Shown: positions 1 through 10,623, numbered from the stretch's first letter. The stretch: 64,000 nt of DNA from Teredinibacter sp. KSP-S5-2 (GCF_032773895.1 NZ_CP120416.1:2540001-2604000), one strand, 5' to 3'. Program-made: numbers and translations. The notes: a model not told the origin generated them from the letters alone.

Positions 1-2
1 GT

Positions 3-1706
3 TTGTCCTCTGATGCTACTGGCGAATTTGCCGGTAGTTTGTTCTGGGTGTTACTCATATCGCTGTTACTCAGCTGGGTCACAGCAATTACAGTGACACC
101 TTTTTTTGCCGATTTTATTTTTGCTGAAGCCAAGCAAAACAACCTTGCCGAAAATATCGATATCGATCCCTATAGTGGTACCCTATTCGTCTGGTATAAA
201 AAGCTATTATCTTTCTCGCTTAAACATGCTGTACTTACCTGTATCGTAATGGTTGCATTGCTTGTGGCATCTGTCTTGGGTTTTGGCATGATCAAGCAAT
301 CCTTCTTCCCGCCATCCACCACGCCTATGTTCATGCTTGACCTGTGGTATCGACAAGGCACAGATATCCGTAGTAACAGCAAAATAACGGAGGAAATTGA
401 AAATCATCTACTTGGTCAGCCCGGCGTTGAGCAGATTTCCACAACAGTTGGACGTGGTGCCACTCGGTTTATGTTGACCTATGAGACCGAAAAATATTAC
501 GAAAGCTATTCGCAGTTGATTATTCGTATGTCAGATTTGGAATCTATCGATGCACAACTGCCTAAACTCATCGAGCACATGAATAATCAGCATCCTGAGG
601 TGGCCTATAAAATCAAACGTCTGGAAGTTGGCCCGTCTACGGATGCAAAAATCGAAGCAAGATTTACCGGCCCCGATCCGGCAGTATTGCGAGAATTAGC
701 CGATCAGACTCAGACAATTTTCAAAAGCCATCCTGATGCACGCAATATACGTCACGACTGGCGACAGTTAACCAAAGTGCTACGCCCGGAGTTTAATGAA
801 CCAGCAGCAAGACGGGTTGGTATCAGCAAACAAGATCTCGATAGTTTATTGTTGATGAGTTTTAACGGTATACCTGTCGGTCTTTATCGAGATGGTACCG
901 ACTTACTACCCATTGTTATTCGCCCTCCCGAAGAGGAAAGAACAACGATAAACAGTTTGAAAGACCTGCAAATATATAGTGCAGCGGCTAACCAGTATAT
1001 TCCAATTACGCAAGTGGTGAGTGAATTCAAACTGCAATACGAAAACCCGATTATTGTTCGTCGCGACCGAAAACGCACGCTCACGGTTCTTGCTGACCCG
1101 AGTATTCTGGGAGAAAAGACCGCTGCGGATTTGTTTAGCGAACTTCGACCAAAAATCGAAGCCATCCCCTTGCCTGAAGGTTATAAACTTGAATGGGGTG
1201 GAGAATATGAAGCGTCAACAGATGCCCAGGTCGCGGTATTTAGCGCCCTCCCCCTCGGCTATATCATCATGTTTATCATTACCGTCCTGCTGTTTAACTC
1301 ATTCAGATCTGCAGGTGTAATTTGGGTTACGGTTCCGCTCGCCATGATAGGTGTTACATCTGGCTTACTTATCACTAATCAACCCTTTACGTTTATGGCA
1401 CTTCTTGGCTTCCTGAGCTTATCGGGCATGATGATTAAAAATGGTATTGTTCTTGTCGAACAAATTGCGATTGAGCTGGAAGATGGTAAGTCGGTAAAAG
1501 ATGCTCTATTTGATGCGGGTGTAAGTCGTGTCCGGCCGGTATCCATGGCAGCTGTCACAACCATATTGGGTATGATTCCTTTACTATTCGATGCTTTCTT
1601 TGTCAGCATGGCCGTAGTAATCATGTTTGGGTTGGGCTTTGCAACAGTGCTCACCCTGATCTTTGTTCCAGTCGCCTATAAAATTATTTATAAGGTTGAT
1701 TATTAA
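3..1706 (+). CDS. RND-family efflux pump inner-membrane subunit, C-terminal part (5' end outside window)
   Basis: The frame is open from the window edge, so only about the last 567 residues of a normally ~1,030-residue RND transporter are present. Visible are transmembrane stretches near the start (about residues 12-35 and 78-98), a long periplasmic porter domain (about 100-415), and a second membrane bundle (about 420-565) with the usual RND run of helices, including GFLSLSGMMIKNGIVLVEQI and the later VRPVSMAAVTTILGMIPLL. Known pumps of this family use the proton gradient to expel drugs, metals or lipophilic compounds with a periplasmic adaptor and an outer-membrane channel. The substrate cannot be told from this part, and the adaptor gene is probably upstream, outside the window. 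A strong hairpin follows the stop codon. Confidence 0.93.
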   Translation: MSSDATGEFAGSLFWVLLISLLLSWVTAITVTPFFADFIFAEAKQNNLAENIDIDPYSGTLFVWYKKLLSFSLKHAVLTCIVMVALLVASVLGFGMIKQSFFPPSTTPMFMLDLWYRQGTDIRSNSKITEEIENHLLGQPGVEQISTTVGRGATRFMLTYETEKYYESYSQLIIRMSDLESIDAQLPKLIEHMNNQHPEVAYKIKRLEVGPSTDAKIEARFTGPDPAVLRELADQTQTIFKSHPDARNIRHDWRQLTKVLRPEFNEPAARRVGISKQDLDSLLLMSFNGIPVGLYRDGTDLLPIVIRPPEEERTTINSLKDLQIYSAAANQYIPITQVVSEFKLQYENPIIVRRDRKRTLTVLADPSILGEKTAADLFSELRPKIEAIPLPEGYKLEWGGEYEASTDAQVAVFSALPLGYIIMFIITVLLFNSFRSAGVIWVTVPLAMIGVTSGLLITNQPFTFMALLGFLSLSGMMIKNGIVLVEQIAIELEDGKSVKDALFDAGVSRVRPVSMAAVTTILGMIPLLFDAFFVSMAVVIMFGLGFATVLTLIFVPVAYKIIYKVDY

Positions 1707-1742
1707 CGAAAGTAAAATCGACCAACACTGGAGGCGACAACC

Positions 1743-1768
1743 TTGAGCACCCTAATGAGGGTGCTCAA
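1743..1768. terminator. Bidirectional terminator-like hairpin between converging genes
   Basis: An 11-bp perfect stem (TTGAGCACCCT / AGGGTGCTCAA) with a 4-base loop lies 36 bases after the RND gene and is followed by a T-rich stretch. The converging receiver-GGDEF gene ends about 65 bases further on, so it may serve both strands. The T tract is interrupted, so efficiency is uncertain. Confidence 0.6.
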
Positions 1769-1834
1769 CTTTAATATTTAACTGCATAAAAAAGCACTAT
1801 GTCAGCAAATTTTTAATCCCCTATGCTGGATAAG

Positions 1835-2764
1835 CTACTTCTCTTCCAAGCTATAAATAGAGAGTTGGTTTTTTCCCTTTCGTTTACTTTCATACATTGC
1901 TTCATCGGCGTAAGACAAAAGCTTTTGAGGCGTCATGCCGGGCATCCACTCACATATACCGATACTAATACCAATAACGAATTCCTTCACATGACTATTC
2001 ACCAGGATCTTGTAGGGCTTCACAAGATTTTCATGTTTTTGCTTCAACGCTAAAAGTAAATTATCGATGGACTGATAGTTGGTAAAAACCAAAACAAACT
2101 CATCTCCACCCAGGCGCGCCGCCATATCTGAAGCTCGAAGGTGATTTTTTAGTCGCAAACCAAACTGTTTTAGTAATTCATCACCTGATCGATGACCATA
2201 TTGATCATTTATCCCTTTGAATTCATCCAAGTCAAGTAAAGCCACAGCCAGCTTTGAGTCATGAGCCCGCTGACTATAATCAATCAGTATTTCTAGTCGA
2301 TCAAACAATGCAGCTCTATTATACAAGTTCGTCAGCACATCTGTTTTTAGCTGTTTTTCCAACTGAACTTTTAATTCGTACCTTTCTATTGCGTAACAAA
2401 TAGAGCGAGACAAAACCGACGCAGAAACATCATTTTTGGGGATATAGTCTTCTGCCCCTTCGCGAATAGCTAACTCACCCATACCTTCGTCATTACTCCC
2501 GGTAAAAACGATAACCGGAATTTCTGATGCACTTTTCTTGAAATGAATAAGCGTATTAATTCCCATGTATTTATCTAGATTTAAATCCAGCAATGCAACA
2601 TCCACTTTCGATTGTTGTAGTGCCGTTTCAGCACTTTCAATATCGTATACGTGAAGTAAATTGAATGAAATATCCTGCATGCTCGACAACATCCGATTCA
2701 CGATGTAAAAATCATCATAATCGTCATCGATTACCAACACAGAAATTTTTCTACCGCTATTCAT
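1835..2764 (-). CDS. Response regulator with GGDEF output (diguanylate cyclase)
   Basis: This 309-residue protein has an N-terminal receiver domain (about 5-125) with the acidic pocket at D13-D15, the likely phospho-acceptor D60, T88 and K110. A GGDEF domain follows (about 140-305) with an intact GGDEF signature at 219-223. An RxxD inhibitory site (R210-D213) sits five residues before it, as in product-inhibited cyclases. The protein should therefore make cyclic di-GMP when its receiver is phosphorylated. It is the last gene of a three-gene unit: 13 bases separate it from the stand-alone receiver, and the histidine kinase is upstream of that. Coupling of the kinase to this cyclase is inferred from gene order. 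Confidence 0.93.
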   Translation of the reverse strand: MNSGRKISVLVIDDDYDDFYIVNRMLSSMQDISFNLLHVYDIESAETALQQSKVDVALLDLNLDKYMGINTLIHFKKSASEIPVIVFTGSNDEGMGELAIREGAEDYIPKNDVSASVLSRSICYAIERYELKVQLEKQLKTDVLTNLYNRAALFDRLEILIDYSQRAHDSKLAVALLDLDEFKGINDQYGHRSGDELLKQFGLRLKNHLRASDMAARLGGDEFVLVFTNYQSIDNLLLALKQKHENLVKPYKILVNSHVKEFVIGISIGICEWMPGMTPQKLLSYADEAMYESKRKGKNQLSIYSLEEK

Positions 2765-2777
2765 TGGGACATACCCG

Positions 2778-3224
2778 CTATATCAGTTTATGGCTTGTCC
2801 GGGCAACACCAATCCAGTAATCGCAGAGGCTTTGTGCCATCCCGATCATCTCAGAGTATGTTCCCGGTTTAACGATCACTGTGTTTGCGCCTGTGCTATA
2901 GGCTTCGTCAATATCCAACTGAGAGTTAGATGTGGTATATACAACAATCGGGATGGTATTTAATTTTTCAGAATCACGTATTTTTTTCAATGCAGCTTTG
3001 CCTCCCATCCCAGGCATATTCAAATCGAGTAAAACCAGATCCGGGAGACCTTTCCGGTCATTGGCTATGGTGATATTTAAATAATCCAGTAACTCTTCTG
3101 CAGAATCCAAGCATTTTAAATTCACATTATATTGGGTCTGCTCAACCGCTTTACGTAACATGTATTGATCATCTAAATCATCATCAGCCACCACCATTTG
3201 TATTGATCGTACAGGGCTAATCAT
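2778..3224 (-). CDS. Stand-alone receiver (CheY/Rcp1-like response regulator)
   Basis: The 148 residues form a single receiver domain with no output domain. The acidic cluster D14-D16, phospho-acceptor D67 in LVLLDLNMPGMGG, T97 and K119 are all present. The extended loop before the phospho-acceptor strand (about 50-62) resembles the Rcp1 type of receiver that partners phytochrome-like kinases. Its start overlaps the kinase stop by 8 bases, so translation is probably coupled. It probably acts as a phosphate carrier or an allosteric partner between the kinase and the downstream receiver-GGDEF protein. The partner is inferred from the operon. Confidence 0.92.
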   Translation of the reverse strand: MISPVRSIQMVVADDDLDDQYMLRKAVEQTQYNVNLKCLDSAEELLDYLNITIANDRKGLPDLVLLDLNMPGMGGKAALKKIRDSEKLNTIPIVVYTTSNSQLDIDEAYSTGANTVIVKPGTYSEMIGMAQSLCDYWIGVARTSHKLI

Positions 3225-5826
3225 TGACTAACACTCCACTCTTATATGGAAGTAATATTGTAAAAACAACACCTTCCATCGGCTTGCCTTTAGCAAAAAT
3301 TTTTCCGTCATGGGCTTCAACAATTTGTTTACACAAAGCCAACCCCATTCCATGACCTTTGACGGATTTACCAACCAGCCTACGAAAGGGTTCAAATATC
3401 TGTTCATTAAACTCTTCCTCAAACCCCACACCGTTATCCTTAAAGGTAATCACTACCCCCATATTGTTTACATCATGATCGATAACAATCCGAGGTGACA
3501 CGCTTTTCTTCCTGTAACGAATACTGTTGGAAATCAGATTTCTAAAAAGCACTTGAAAGCAATTGAAATCGACGTTCAAAACCAAGTCTTTAGAAAGCTT
3601 TATCTCAGCTGAGTTAGACTCAATGGGCTCTGACAGGTCCTCTTCGACACATTGAATTACTTCCGATAGTTTTGTTCTCTCCCGATTAACTTTTTGTCTT
3701 GAATAACGTGAGAGCAAAAGTAAGCTATCAATCATTTCGCGCATACGCTTTGAGGATTCAATCACTTTATTCAGTTCATACTTTGCATCAGGATCATCTA
3801 AGACACCCTGCAATCGATCTTTCAAACAGTCAGAAAAAGTGCTTATCTTCCTAAGAGGTTCCTGCAAATCGTGAGAAGCAGAATAAGCAAAACGCTCTAA
3901 TGCTTTATTGGACTCCGCCAAAGATTCTTCAATACGTTTTCGTTCAGAAATATCTTCAATAATACATATATAGTGTGTAACTTCCTCTGTTTCGTCCTGT
4001 GCCACTGAAGCTGTCAGATTTACCCAAATAACTTCGCCATTCACCTTAATAAATTGCTTTTCCGATGAATATTGATGCGCACCGTCCGCCAGATAACGCT
4101 TCATCATTTCGAAATCAGCGTACTGGGTATCAGAATATTGCACTTTCTGAAACAGCATTCCCCGCAGTTCATCGGCGCTATAGCCGAGAATATCCCGCAG
4201 TGTTTTATTTGATTTTTTCCAATGCCCTTCTGTATCAACGTGAGCAATACCAACAGGAGCCTGTTCAAAGGTGACAAAATAGTCTTTTGCCAGAATCGCA
4301 ATTTGGGCTTCGCGGCTTTTTAGTTCGGTAATATCAAAGAATGTGCCCAACATTTCTTTAGGCTCACCCGATTCATAGTACGAATAGATTGAATCTCGGG
4401 AATAGCACCAGATCCACTGGCCGTTTTTATGTTTAAACCGATATTCAAGTGGAACTCCGGTTTTCCCCTTATCCAACAGAACATCATCCAAATGACGAGA
4501 GAGTTTGCCGAGATCTTCATCATGATACAGGCTCATTAATTGCCCTTTGTCTTGAAGTTCCGTCAGATCTTCCAGGGTATAACCTGTAATTTCCGTGTAT
4601 TGCTGGTTAATAAAGGTATTAACCTGTCCCTTCAAGTTGAATAAGTACATCCCACTGAGCGATTTTTCCAAAACCGCATTCAGAAAATTAGACTGTTCTT
4701 CTAACTGAAATTCAAGATTCCTACGTGCATTAATGTTTGATAGTGTGCCAGAGAAAAGAATTGCACTACCGAGCTCATTAAAAATTGCATTTCCTCGGGC
4801 ATGCATCCATTGGTAGTCACCATATTCAGTCTTGCCTAAATACTCCATATCAAAGGGGGCATCACCCAGTAAATGCTTCTCAATGGCCGTATGCATTTCT
4901 TTAACATAATCAGAGTGAACATGGTCTAACCAAATATCAATGTTGGAATATTCGGTATCGGTGTTAACCCCCAGCATTTTCAACATTTTTGAACTGAACC
5001 AAACAACGCCAGAGGTCAGATTCCATTCCCACACCCCATCTTGTACAGCATCAATTGCACGTCGAATACGGTTGGATGATTCATTAATTTTTGCCCGGTT
5101 TTCTTCATTACTTTTTAGGTCGACAACAGATGCGAATGCATGTTTTTCACCTTCAAAGTCGTGAACGGAAAGACGAATATCAACCCACACCAGATCGCCA
5201 TTTTTGGAGACGGCTCTAACCATACGGCCGGCCGCCATCGCGTAATCCTGAGTGGGGTTTTGCATGTACTCATCGACTAGTTGTATATGATGACCAACAA
5301 AACCTTCCGGTAGCAATACATCTAACAGTTGACCGTTCAACTCTCCTTCGTCATAACCAAACATTTTTTCCAAAGCTCGGTTGGCAATCCGAATCTTCCT
5401 ATCACAATCTATAACCAATAATCCTGTAGGCAGAAGTTCCAAAGAAAAGCGGAAAATGGATTCAGACTTTGAGCCCATATTCATGCCACTATGGCTGGTG
5501 TTATATATACAAAGAGGCGATGCCCCCAAAGAGATCAGCGACACACTGGGCATGGGGGAAAAACGAGATAGCCAATAGAATATTGGTAGACCAATGACAA
5601 GAATGGTTGTGGTGGAGATTAATAGAGCTAGATAACGCTCGTCCAAATAATAATGAACAATGATTAACAACTGCCAATATACGGTAATAGACGCAAAGAA
5701 AATGAAAGGTAGTTTTTTCCTAGACGTATCATTCACGTACTCAAAAAAACGATGGCTATTTGTCAGTAGGAATAAACAGCATGTTAGCAGCACACCAACC
5801 AGTGTATGGCTGTCTAAATAGCGCAT
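3217..5826 (-). CDS. Membrane-anchored multi-PAS sensor histidine kinase
   Basis: This 869-residue sensor has three N-terminal hydrophobic segments (about 7-24, 39-61 and 65-85). Four PAS/PAC repeats follow (about 125-238, 250-370, 380-505 and 513-632), then a phytochrome-type dimerisation domain with the phospho-acceptor H652 in SASHDLQEPLRK. The ATPase domain has the N box around N763-N767, DNGVGF at 797-802 and GHGMGLA at 824-830, so it should be an active kinase. The membrane part is short, with little periplasmic exposure, so signals are probably cytoplasmic or redox/ligand cues read by the PAS domains; no haem or flavin site can be assigned by eye. It heads the operon with the receiver and the receiver-GGDEF gene. 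Confidence 0.93.
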   Translation of the reverse strand: MRYLDSHTLVGVLLTCCLFLLTNSHRFFEYVNDTSRKKLPFIFFASITVYWQLLIIVHYYLDERYLALLISTTTILVIGLPIFYWLSRFSPMPSVSLISLGASPLCIYNTSHSGMNMGSKSESIFRFSLELLPTGLLVIDCDRKIRIANRALEKMFGYDEGELNGQLLDVLLPEGFVGHHIQLVDEYMQNPTQDYAMAAGRMVRAVSKNGDLVWVDIRLSVHDFEGEKHAFASVVDLKSNEENRAKINESSNRIRRAIDAVQDGVWEWNLTSGVVWFSSKMLKMLGVNTDTEYSNIDIWLDHVHSDYVKEMHTAIEKHLLGDAPFDMEYLGKTEYGDYQWMHARGNAIFNELGSAILFSGTLSNINARRNLEFQLEEQSNFLNAVLEKSLSGMYLFNLKGQVNTFINQQYTEITGYTLEDLTELQDKGQLMSLYHDEDLGKLSRHLDDVLLDKGKTGVPLEYRFKHKNGQWIWCYSRDSIYSYYESGEPKEMLGTFFDITELKSREAQIAILAKDYFVTFEQAPVGIAHVDTEGHWKKSNKTLRDILGYSADELRGMLFQKVQYSDTQYADFEMMKRYLADGAHQYSSEKQFIKVNGEVIWVNLTASVAQDETEEVTHYICIIEDISERKRIEESLAESNKALERFAYSASHDLQEPLRKISTFSDCLKDRLQGVLDDPDAKYELNKVIESSKRMREMIDSLLLLSRYSRQKVNRERTKLSEVIQCVEEDLSEPIESNSAEIKLSKDLVLNVDFNCFQVLFRNLISNSIRYRKKSVSPRIVIDHDVNNMGVVITFKDNGVGFEEEFNEQIFEPFRRLVGKSVKGHGMGLALCKQIVEAHDGKIFAKGKPMEGVVFTILLPYKSGVLVND

Positions 5827-6104
5827 AAAACCATACTCCGATATTGATTAAACACCGTCGACGGGATCGAAATGTGCCTGTATGGTGGATTTGTCATTAA
5901 CACTCTGAATACATCCTGTCATTATCAAAGCGACCGCATGACGTAAGTTTGGTCTACGAAAGCTGTAGTTTCCAGAGAATGATGATGTATTCACACAATT
6001 CAAAGACACCTTGTTAGATACAACACATTTACTGACAAATAAGTAATTTGCACACTCTGTCAAGTAAACACACGCCATAAAATGCAAATTGCTTTCGTCC
6101 GGAT

Positions 6105-7742
6105 TTAGTATTTAAACTGTTTAACCATATTGTTCAGTGAATCACTTACAGCAACCAAGTCATGCGCAGACTTAGCTGTTTTTTCTGTATCCTGTGCGGA
6201 CTGTTGCGACAACTGCGATATTTGAACCACATTCATATCAATTTCCCTGGCAGTCGCAGTTTGCTCTTCTGCAGCACTCGCGATTTGCATATTCATATCT
6301 GAGATTGTCGCCACAGAGCTGGCAATATTTTCTAAAGACACCCTGGCTTTACTCGCCAGCTCAACAGTTTGCTGGGCAGAGTCTCGGCCCGTTTGCATAA
6401 CTTTTACCGCTTCCGCTGCCCCCTGTTGTAAATCTTCGATCATTTGATTGATTTCTTGCGTAGACTCTTGAGTACGTGCAGCCAGAGTTCGTACTTCATC
6501 GGCCACAACAGCAAACCCTCGCCCTTGTTCACCAGCGCGCGCAGCTTCAATCGCAGCATTCAGGGCCAGTAGATTCGTTTGTTCCGCAATACCACGAATA
6601 ACATCCAGTACGGAGCCAATTTTTTCTGTGTTGCTATTTAAAGTGTCAATAACATTTGCAGCATGGGAGACCTCTTCCGCAAGAGTATTAATTGCCTTGA
6701 CCGTTTCATTAACAACTTCTTGCCCCGCAGCAGTTTCATGATCCGTTTCTTTTGCTGCTTGCGCTGCTTTTTCCGCACCTTGAGCAATTTCATTCACGGT
6801 TGCAGCCATTTCATTCATTGCTGTTGCAACCTGATGTGTCTGCATTTCCTGCTCTTGAATGTGATCACTGTTCCGTGCAGCCGCACTGGCTAATAAATCA
6901 GATTCGTTACTGAGTGTTTTTGCTACATCCCCTACTTCGGAAATGATTTTTTGAATTTTTGAAGTGAAAACATTGAAAGCCTGAGAAAGCTTGGTGATTT
7001 CATCAGAACCTAGTTCCGATAAGCGAACGGTTAAGTCTCCCTCCCCTTCAGCGATATCGGTCAACGCCTCAGTGGTGTCATTCAGTGGAGATAGAACACT
7101 TTTGGTCATCATGAATAGACCAGAAACAAATGCCAACAGCAATATCAGATTAGTTGATGCCAAGGTCATGACATTTTTCCAGAAAATTGCATCAACATCA
7201 TCGATGTAAATACCGGAACCAATAATCCATCCCCATTCATCAAAGCTTTTGACAAAAGAAACTTTAGGCACAGGCTTTTCATTTCCGCCTTTAGGCCAAC
7301 TATATGGCACCATGCCCTGGCCACTTTTGCGGGCAACGCTGACCATGTCACTAAATAGCAGCACACCATGGGGGTCTGCGAACCGACTAAGGTCGCTTCC
7401 ATCGAGCTCCGGTTTAAATGGGTGCATCACCATTTTTGGAACCATATCGATAATAAAAAAGTAGTTATTACCGTCGTACCTTAGATTTTTTATCGCTGTT
7501 TTAGCCCCTTGCATTGCTTGTTCACGACTTATTTCTCCTGCCTGATATCGTTCATTCCAATCGAGCACCGCGCTATAGGCTGTCTCCACGAGTTTTTTAA
7601 CCTGTGACTCCTTCTCCATCATGATCTCACTTTTTATTTGCGCCAAAGAGATCACTGTAATTAAGATGAAACCAAACATGACTAAAACAAGTACTAGCCA
7701 CAACCGCATGTTTATCGATACTTTTCGAAATAGATTCATCAT
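6105..7742 (-). CDS. Methyl-accepting chemotaxis protein with single-Cache sensor
   Basis: This is a 545-residue chemoreceptor starting at the ATG at 7742; a GTG three codons earlier is too close to the AGGA Shine-Dalgarno. It has a membrane segment (about 12-34), a periplasmic sCache_2-type domain (about 40-190) with the family's [15 protein letters not shown] and [10 protein letters not shown] stretches, a second membrane segment (about 193-215), a HAMP linker and a long coiled signalling domain. The conserved hairpin tip reads [17 protein letters not shown]. It should pass ligand binding to CheA/CheW; sCache_2 receptors often bind small carboxylates, but the ligand here is unknown. There is no CheR-tethering pentapeptide at the C terminus, which ends VKQFKY. 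The gene is monocistronic. Confidence 0.93.
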   Translation of the reverse strand: MMNLFRKVSINMRLWLVLVLVMFGFILITVISLAQIKSEIMMEKESQVKKLVETAYSAVLDWNERYQAGEISREQAMQGAKTAIKNLRYDGNNYFFIIDMVPKMVMHPFKPELDGSDLSRFADPHGVLLFSDMVSVARKSGQGMVPYSWPKGGNEKPVPKVSFVKSFDEWGWIIGSGIYIDDVDAIFWKNVMTLASTNLILLLAFVSGLFMMTKSVLSPLNDTTEALTDIAEGEGDLTVRLSELGSDEITKLSQAFNVFTSKIQKIISEVGDVAKTLSNESDLLASAAARNSDHIQEQEMQTHQVATAMNEMAATVNEIAQGAEKAAQAAKETDHETAAGQEVVNETVKAINTLAEEVSHAANVIDTLNSNTEKIGSVLDVIRGIAEQTNLLALNAAIEAARAGEQGRGFAVVADEVRTLAARTQESTQEINQMIEDLQQGAAEAVKVMQTGRDSAQQTVELASKARVSLENIASSVATISDMNMQIASAAEEQTATAREIDMNVVQISQLSQQSAQDTEKTAKSAHDLVAVSDSLNNMVKQFKY

Positions 7743-7946
7743 TTCTACCACTAATCCTGTTAAAAAAACGCTTTGCTCATGTGCTTATTGTTAAAGCATA
7801 GATCAGGATAAAAATATGGAAACAGCAAAAGGTTATATAGTCGTTATAAAAAGACCAGCTCTATATACAGAAAAGAATAAAAAACGGATTATTGACGCTG
7901 TTTAGTCGTTTTTCACGACGAGAAAAGCAAAGAAACGGAGGAAGTT

Positions 7947-7971
7947 AAGCCACCCCATTTCGGGGTGACTT
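7947..7971 (-). terminator. Hairpin downstream of ppc
   Basis: Read on the minus strand, AAGTCACCCC and GGGGTGGCTT form a 10-bp stem with one G-T pair around a 5-base loop. It begins 16 bases after the ppc stop. The following sequence is only moderately T-rich, so it is a plausible but not ideal intrinsic terminator. Confidence 0.5.
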
Positions 7972-7986
7972 ATTTAGAGGAAGGTA

Positions 7987-10623
7987 TCAGCCCGTGTTAC
8001 GCATTCCGGCTGCAACACCAGCGATGGTGATCATCAATGATTTTTCAACAATTTCACCTGGCTCGTCTTTAGCCATGCGTGAGCGTTTTAACAACTCTGC
8101 CTGTAACAAATTTAATGGGTTTGTGTAAGCTGCCCGGGTTTGAATGGACCCCAATATTCCCGGCTCATCCAACAATAGACCATGTTCTGGATTGATCTTA
8201 ACCACAAGGTCAATGGCTTCCTGCAATCGATCCCGAAGTGATTGACCCAGCCCCCAGAGTGACTCAGGAACCAAGGTTCGGTCATAGTATTCAGCCAACC
8301 AGATATCCGACTTCAAGAACACCATTTCCAACAATCCAATTCGAGCGCGGAAAAACGGCCACTGCTGACACATTTCTTCCAACAAGGGTTGCTTACCATT
8401 CTTAATGGCATTACCCAAGCCATCACCCGCTCCCAGCCAAACGGGCAACATCAGGCGATTCTGCATCCACGAGAAGATCCAGGGAATGGCCCTCAAACTC
8501 TCAACACCACCGTCCGGCTTCCTTTTTGACGGACGAGAACCCAATGGCAACTTGCCAAGTTCCAGCTCGGGTGTTGCTGCGCGGAAATAAGGTACGAAAT
8601 CTTTGTGGCCACGAACAATTCCACGATATTCTTCACAGGAGTCCTTGGCGATTTCTGCGATCAACTCCCGCCACTCTTCTTTTGGACTTGGCGGTGGCAG
8701 AAGGTTTCCTTCCAAAATTGCTGAAGCATACAGACGCAGGTTATTTTGCGCGGCTTGTGGTAAACCAAACTTAAAGCGAATCATCTCACCCTGTTCTGTC
8801 ACCCTCAGACCACCTTTTAAGGAGCCAGGAGGCTGTGATAACAAGGCGGTATGCGCCGGAGCACCACCTCGACCAACAGTACCACCTCGACCGTGGAACA
8901 GAACCATTTTTAAATTATGGCGATCGCCAATTTCAACCAGGGTTTCCTGCGCACGGTACTGTGCCCAGGTTGCGGCGAACATGCCCGCATCTTTGGCTGA
9001 GTCGGAATAACCAATCATCACATGCTGAGAATCCTGAATGTGTTCACGGTACCACTCTATTCCCAATAATCTTTCGATGACATCTCCAGCTCTTTCCAAA
9101 TCATCCAAAGTCTCAAAAAGAGGAGCAACAGGGATTTTAAACTTACAACCGGCTTCCTTAAGCAATAACAATACAGCCAATACATCAGAAGCCTGTTTGG
9201 CCATAGATATAATGTAGATACCCAAAGAATTGGGGTCTGTTTCTGCAACAACTTTACAAGTATCCAACACTTCCTGAGTATCTGCAGAAGGCTGCCAATC
9301 AAGCGGAACCAATGGACGTTTGGACTTTAATTCTCGAATCAGGAATGCCTGCTTATCATCCTCGCTCCAGCTGGCGTAATCTCCAATCTCCAAGTAATTT
9401 GTGAGCTCACTTATCGCAAGCATGTGGCGCTCACCATCTTGTCGGATATCCAGCTTAACCAAGTGCACGCCAAATGCCGCGACTCTGCGAATAACATTGC
9501 GCAACTCACCATCGGCAATGAGTTGCAAATCGCAAGCAACCAGAGAATTGTAGATGAGCAACAACGGCTGCATGATTTGCTCTGAGCGAGTAATAATATT
9601 CTTACCCTGATCTTTTTTGCCTTCTAGCTGACCGTCAATCCATTTTTGCGTGGCTTTTAGATCGGCAATCAACTTACGCATTATTGCCCAGTATGGTTCG
9701 GCTGCATCATCAACCAACTCTCGCACTTCTTTGGTGCAACACGAAACAGAAAGCTCATCCATTAAAGCCGTTAAATCACGTACATACAGCCTCGCAGCAA
9801 TACTACGCGCAATCAATAACACTTCTCGAGTGACGTTGTGTGTTACAAATGGGTTGCCGTCTCGGTCTCCGCCCATCCAGCTGCCGATGCGAACTGGGGC
9901 AGCATTAACCGGCAAGTAGATATCCAACTCATCATGCAGCGTTTCATCAAGTTCTCGAACGAACTCTGGAATAGCCTGCCAAAGGGAATGCTCAACCACG
10001 TTAAAACCCCACTTGGCTTCGTCAACCGGGGTTGGCCGTGCGGCACGAAATTCGTTGGTATTCCAACCCTGGCAAATCAAACGTTCAATGGTCTGCTTTG
10101 CCTCATTTTTCTCCGCCTCAGTTAAGTCCTTTAACTCCAACTTAAGGAGACTATCAACAATTTTTGCCTGCTTATTGATGAGAGTTCGACGTGTCACCTC
10201 TGTCGGGTGAGCGGTTAACACCAACTCCATAGACAGGTTGTCTACTGCGGCAATAATCTCTTCACGGGGAATATCGGCTGTTCGCAGTTTCTGGATTAAC
10301 GCCTGAACACTATCCTGACGGCATACACCATCGGCACAAAAGCGTGAGATATCATGGTGTTGCTCGGCGATGTTCACCAAGTTAAGGAACTTACTAAAGG
10401 CACGGGTAACCGGAAGCAACTCTGAATCGGGAATTTCATGCAGCGCCTCTATTAGTTCCTGGCGTGCAGTTTCATCTTTATGTTTGTGGGCTTTTTTCGC
10501 CAGCTTCCGGATTTTCTCAACTCTATCTAACAACTTTTGCCCTTCATGGCGTAACAAGGTATCCCCCAGTATCCCACCGAGCATACTGATATTTTCACGT
10601 ACTTGATTGTTAGATTCGGACAT
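7987..10623 (-). CDS. ppc: Phosphoenolpyruvate carboxylase
   Basis: This 878-residue enzyme carboxylates phosphoenolpyruvate with bicarbonate to oxaloacetate, refilling the citric acid cycle. It has the essential histidine motif LTAHPTEVTRR (His 139 from the chosen start), the glycine-rich catalytic loop FHGRGGTVGRGG, the VMIGYSDSAKDAG segment and the invariant C-terminal NTG. The length matches the bacterial family. I chose the ATG at 10623 because GGTGGAG lies five bases before it; a GTG seven codons upstream lacks such a site. It is a single gene followed by a hairpin. Confidence 0.97.
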   Translation of the reverse strand: MSESNNQVRENISMLGGILGDTLLRHEGQKLLDRVEKIRKLAKKAHKHKDETARQELIEALHEIPDSELLPVTRAFSKFLNLVNIAEQHHDISRFCADGVCRQDSVQALIQKLRTADIPREEIIAAVDNLSMELVLTAHPTEVTRRTLINKQAKIVDSLLKLELKDLTEAEKNEAKQTIERLICQGWNTNEFRAARPTPVDEAKWGFNVVEHSLWQAIPEFVRELDETLHDELDIYLPVNAAPVRIGSWMGGDRDGNPFVTHNVTREVLLIARSIAARLYVRDLTALMDELSVSCCTKEVRELVDDAAEPYWAIMRKLIADLKATQKWIDGQLEGKKDQGKNIITRSEQIMQPLLLIYNSLVACDLQLIADGELRNVIRRVAAFGVHLVKLDIRQDGERHMLAISELTNYLEIGDYASWSEDDKQAFLIRELKSKRPLVPLDWQPSADTQEVLDTCKVVAETDPNSLGIYIISMAKQASDVLAVLLLLKEAGCKFKIPVAPLFETLDDLERAGDVIERLLGIEWYREHIQDSQHVMIGYSDSAKDAGMFAATWAQYRAQETLVEIGDRHNLKMVLFHGRGGTVGRGGAPAHTALLSQPPGSLKGGLRVTEQGEMIRFKFGLPQAAQNNLRLYASAILEGNLLPPPSPKEEWRELIAEIAKDSCEEYRGIVRGHKDFVPYFRAATPELELGKLPLGSRPSKRKPDGGVESLRAIPWIFSWMQNRLMLPVWLGAGDGLGNAIKNGKQPLLEEMCQQWPFFRARIGLLEMVFLKSDIWLAEYYDRTLVPESLWGLGQSLRDRLQEAIDLVVKINPEHGLLLDEPGILGSIQTRAAYTNPLNLLQAELLKRSRMAKDEPGEIVEKSLMITIAGVAAGMRNTG

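Noticed and set aside
5848-6087. A 79-codon minus-strand frame upstream of the histidine kinase gene
   Set aside because: Composition is unlike protein, there is no Shine-Dalgarno, and the stretch sits between the kinase gene and the chemoreceptor gene.
8603-9010. Long plus-strand frame inside ppc
   Set aside because: Antisense shadow of a strongly conserved coding region; no family features.
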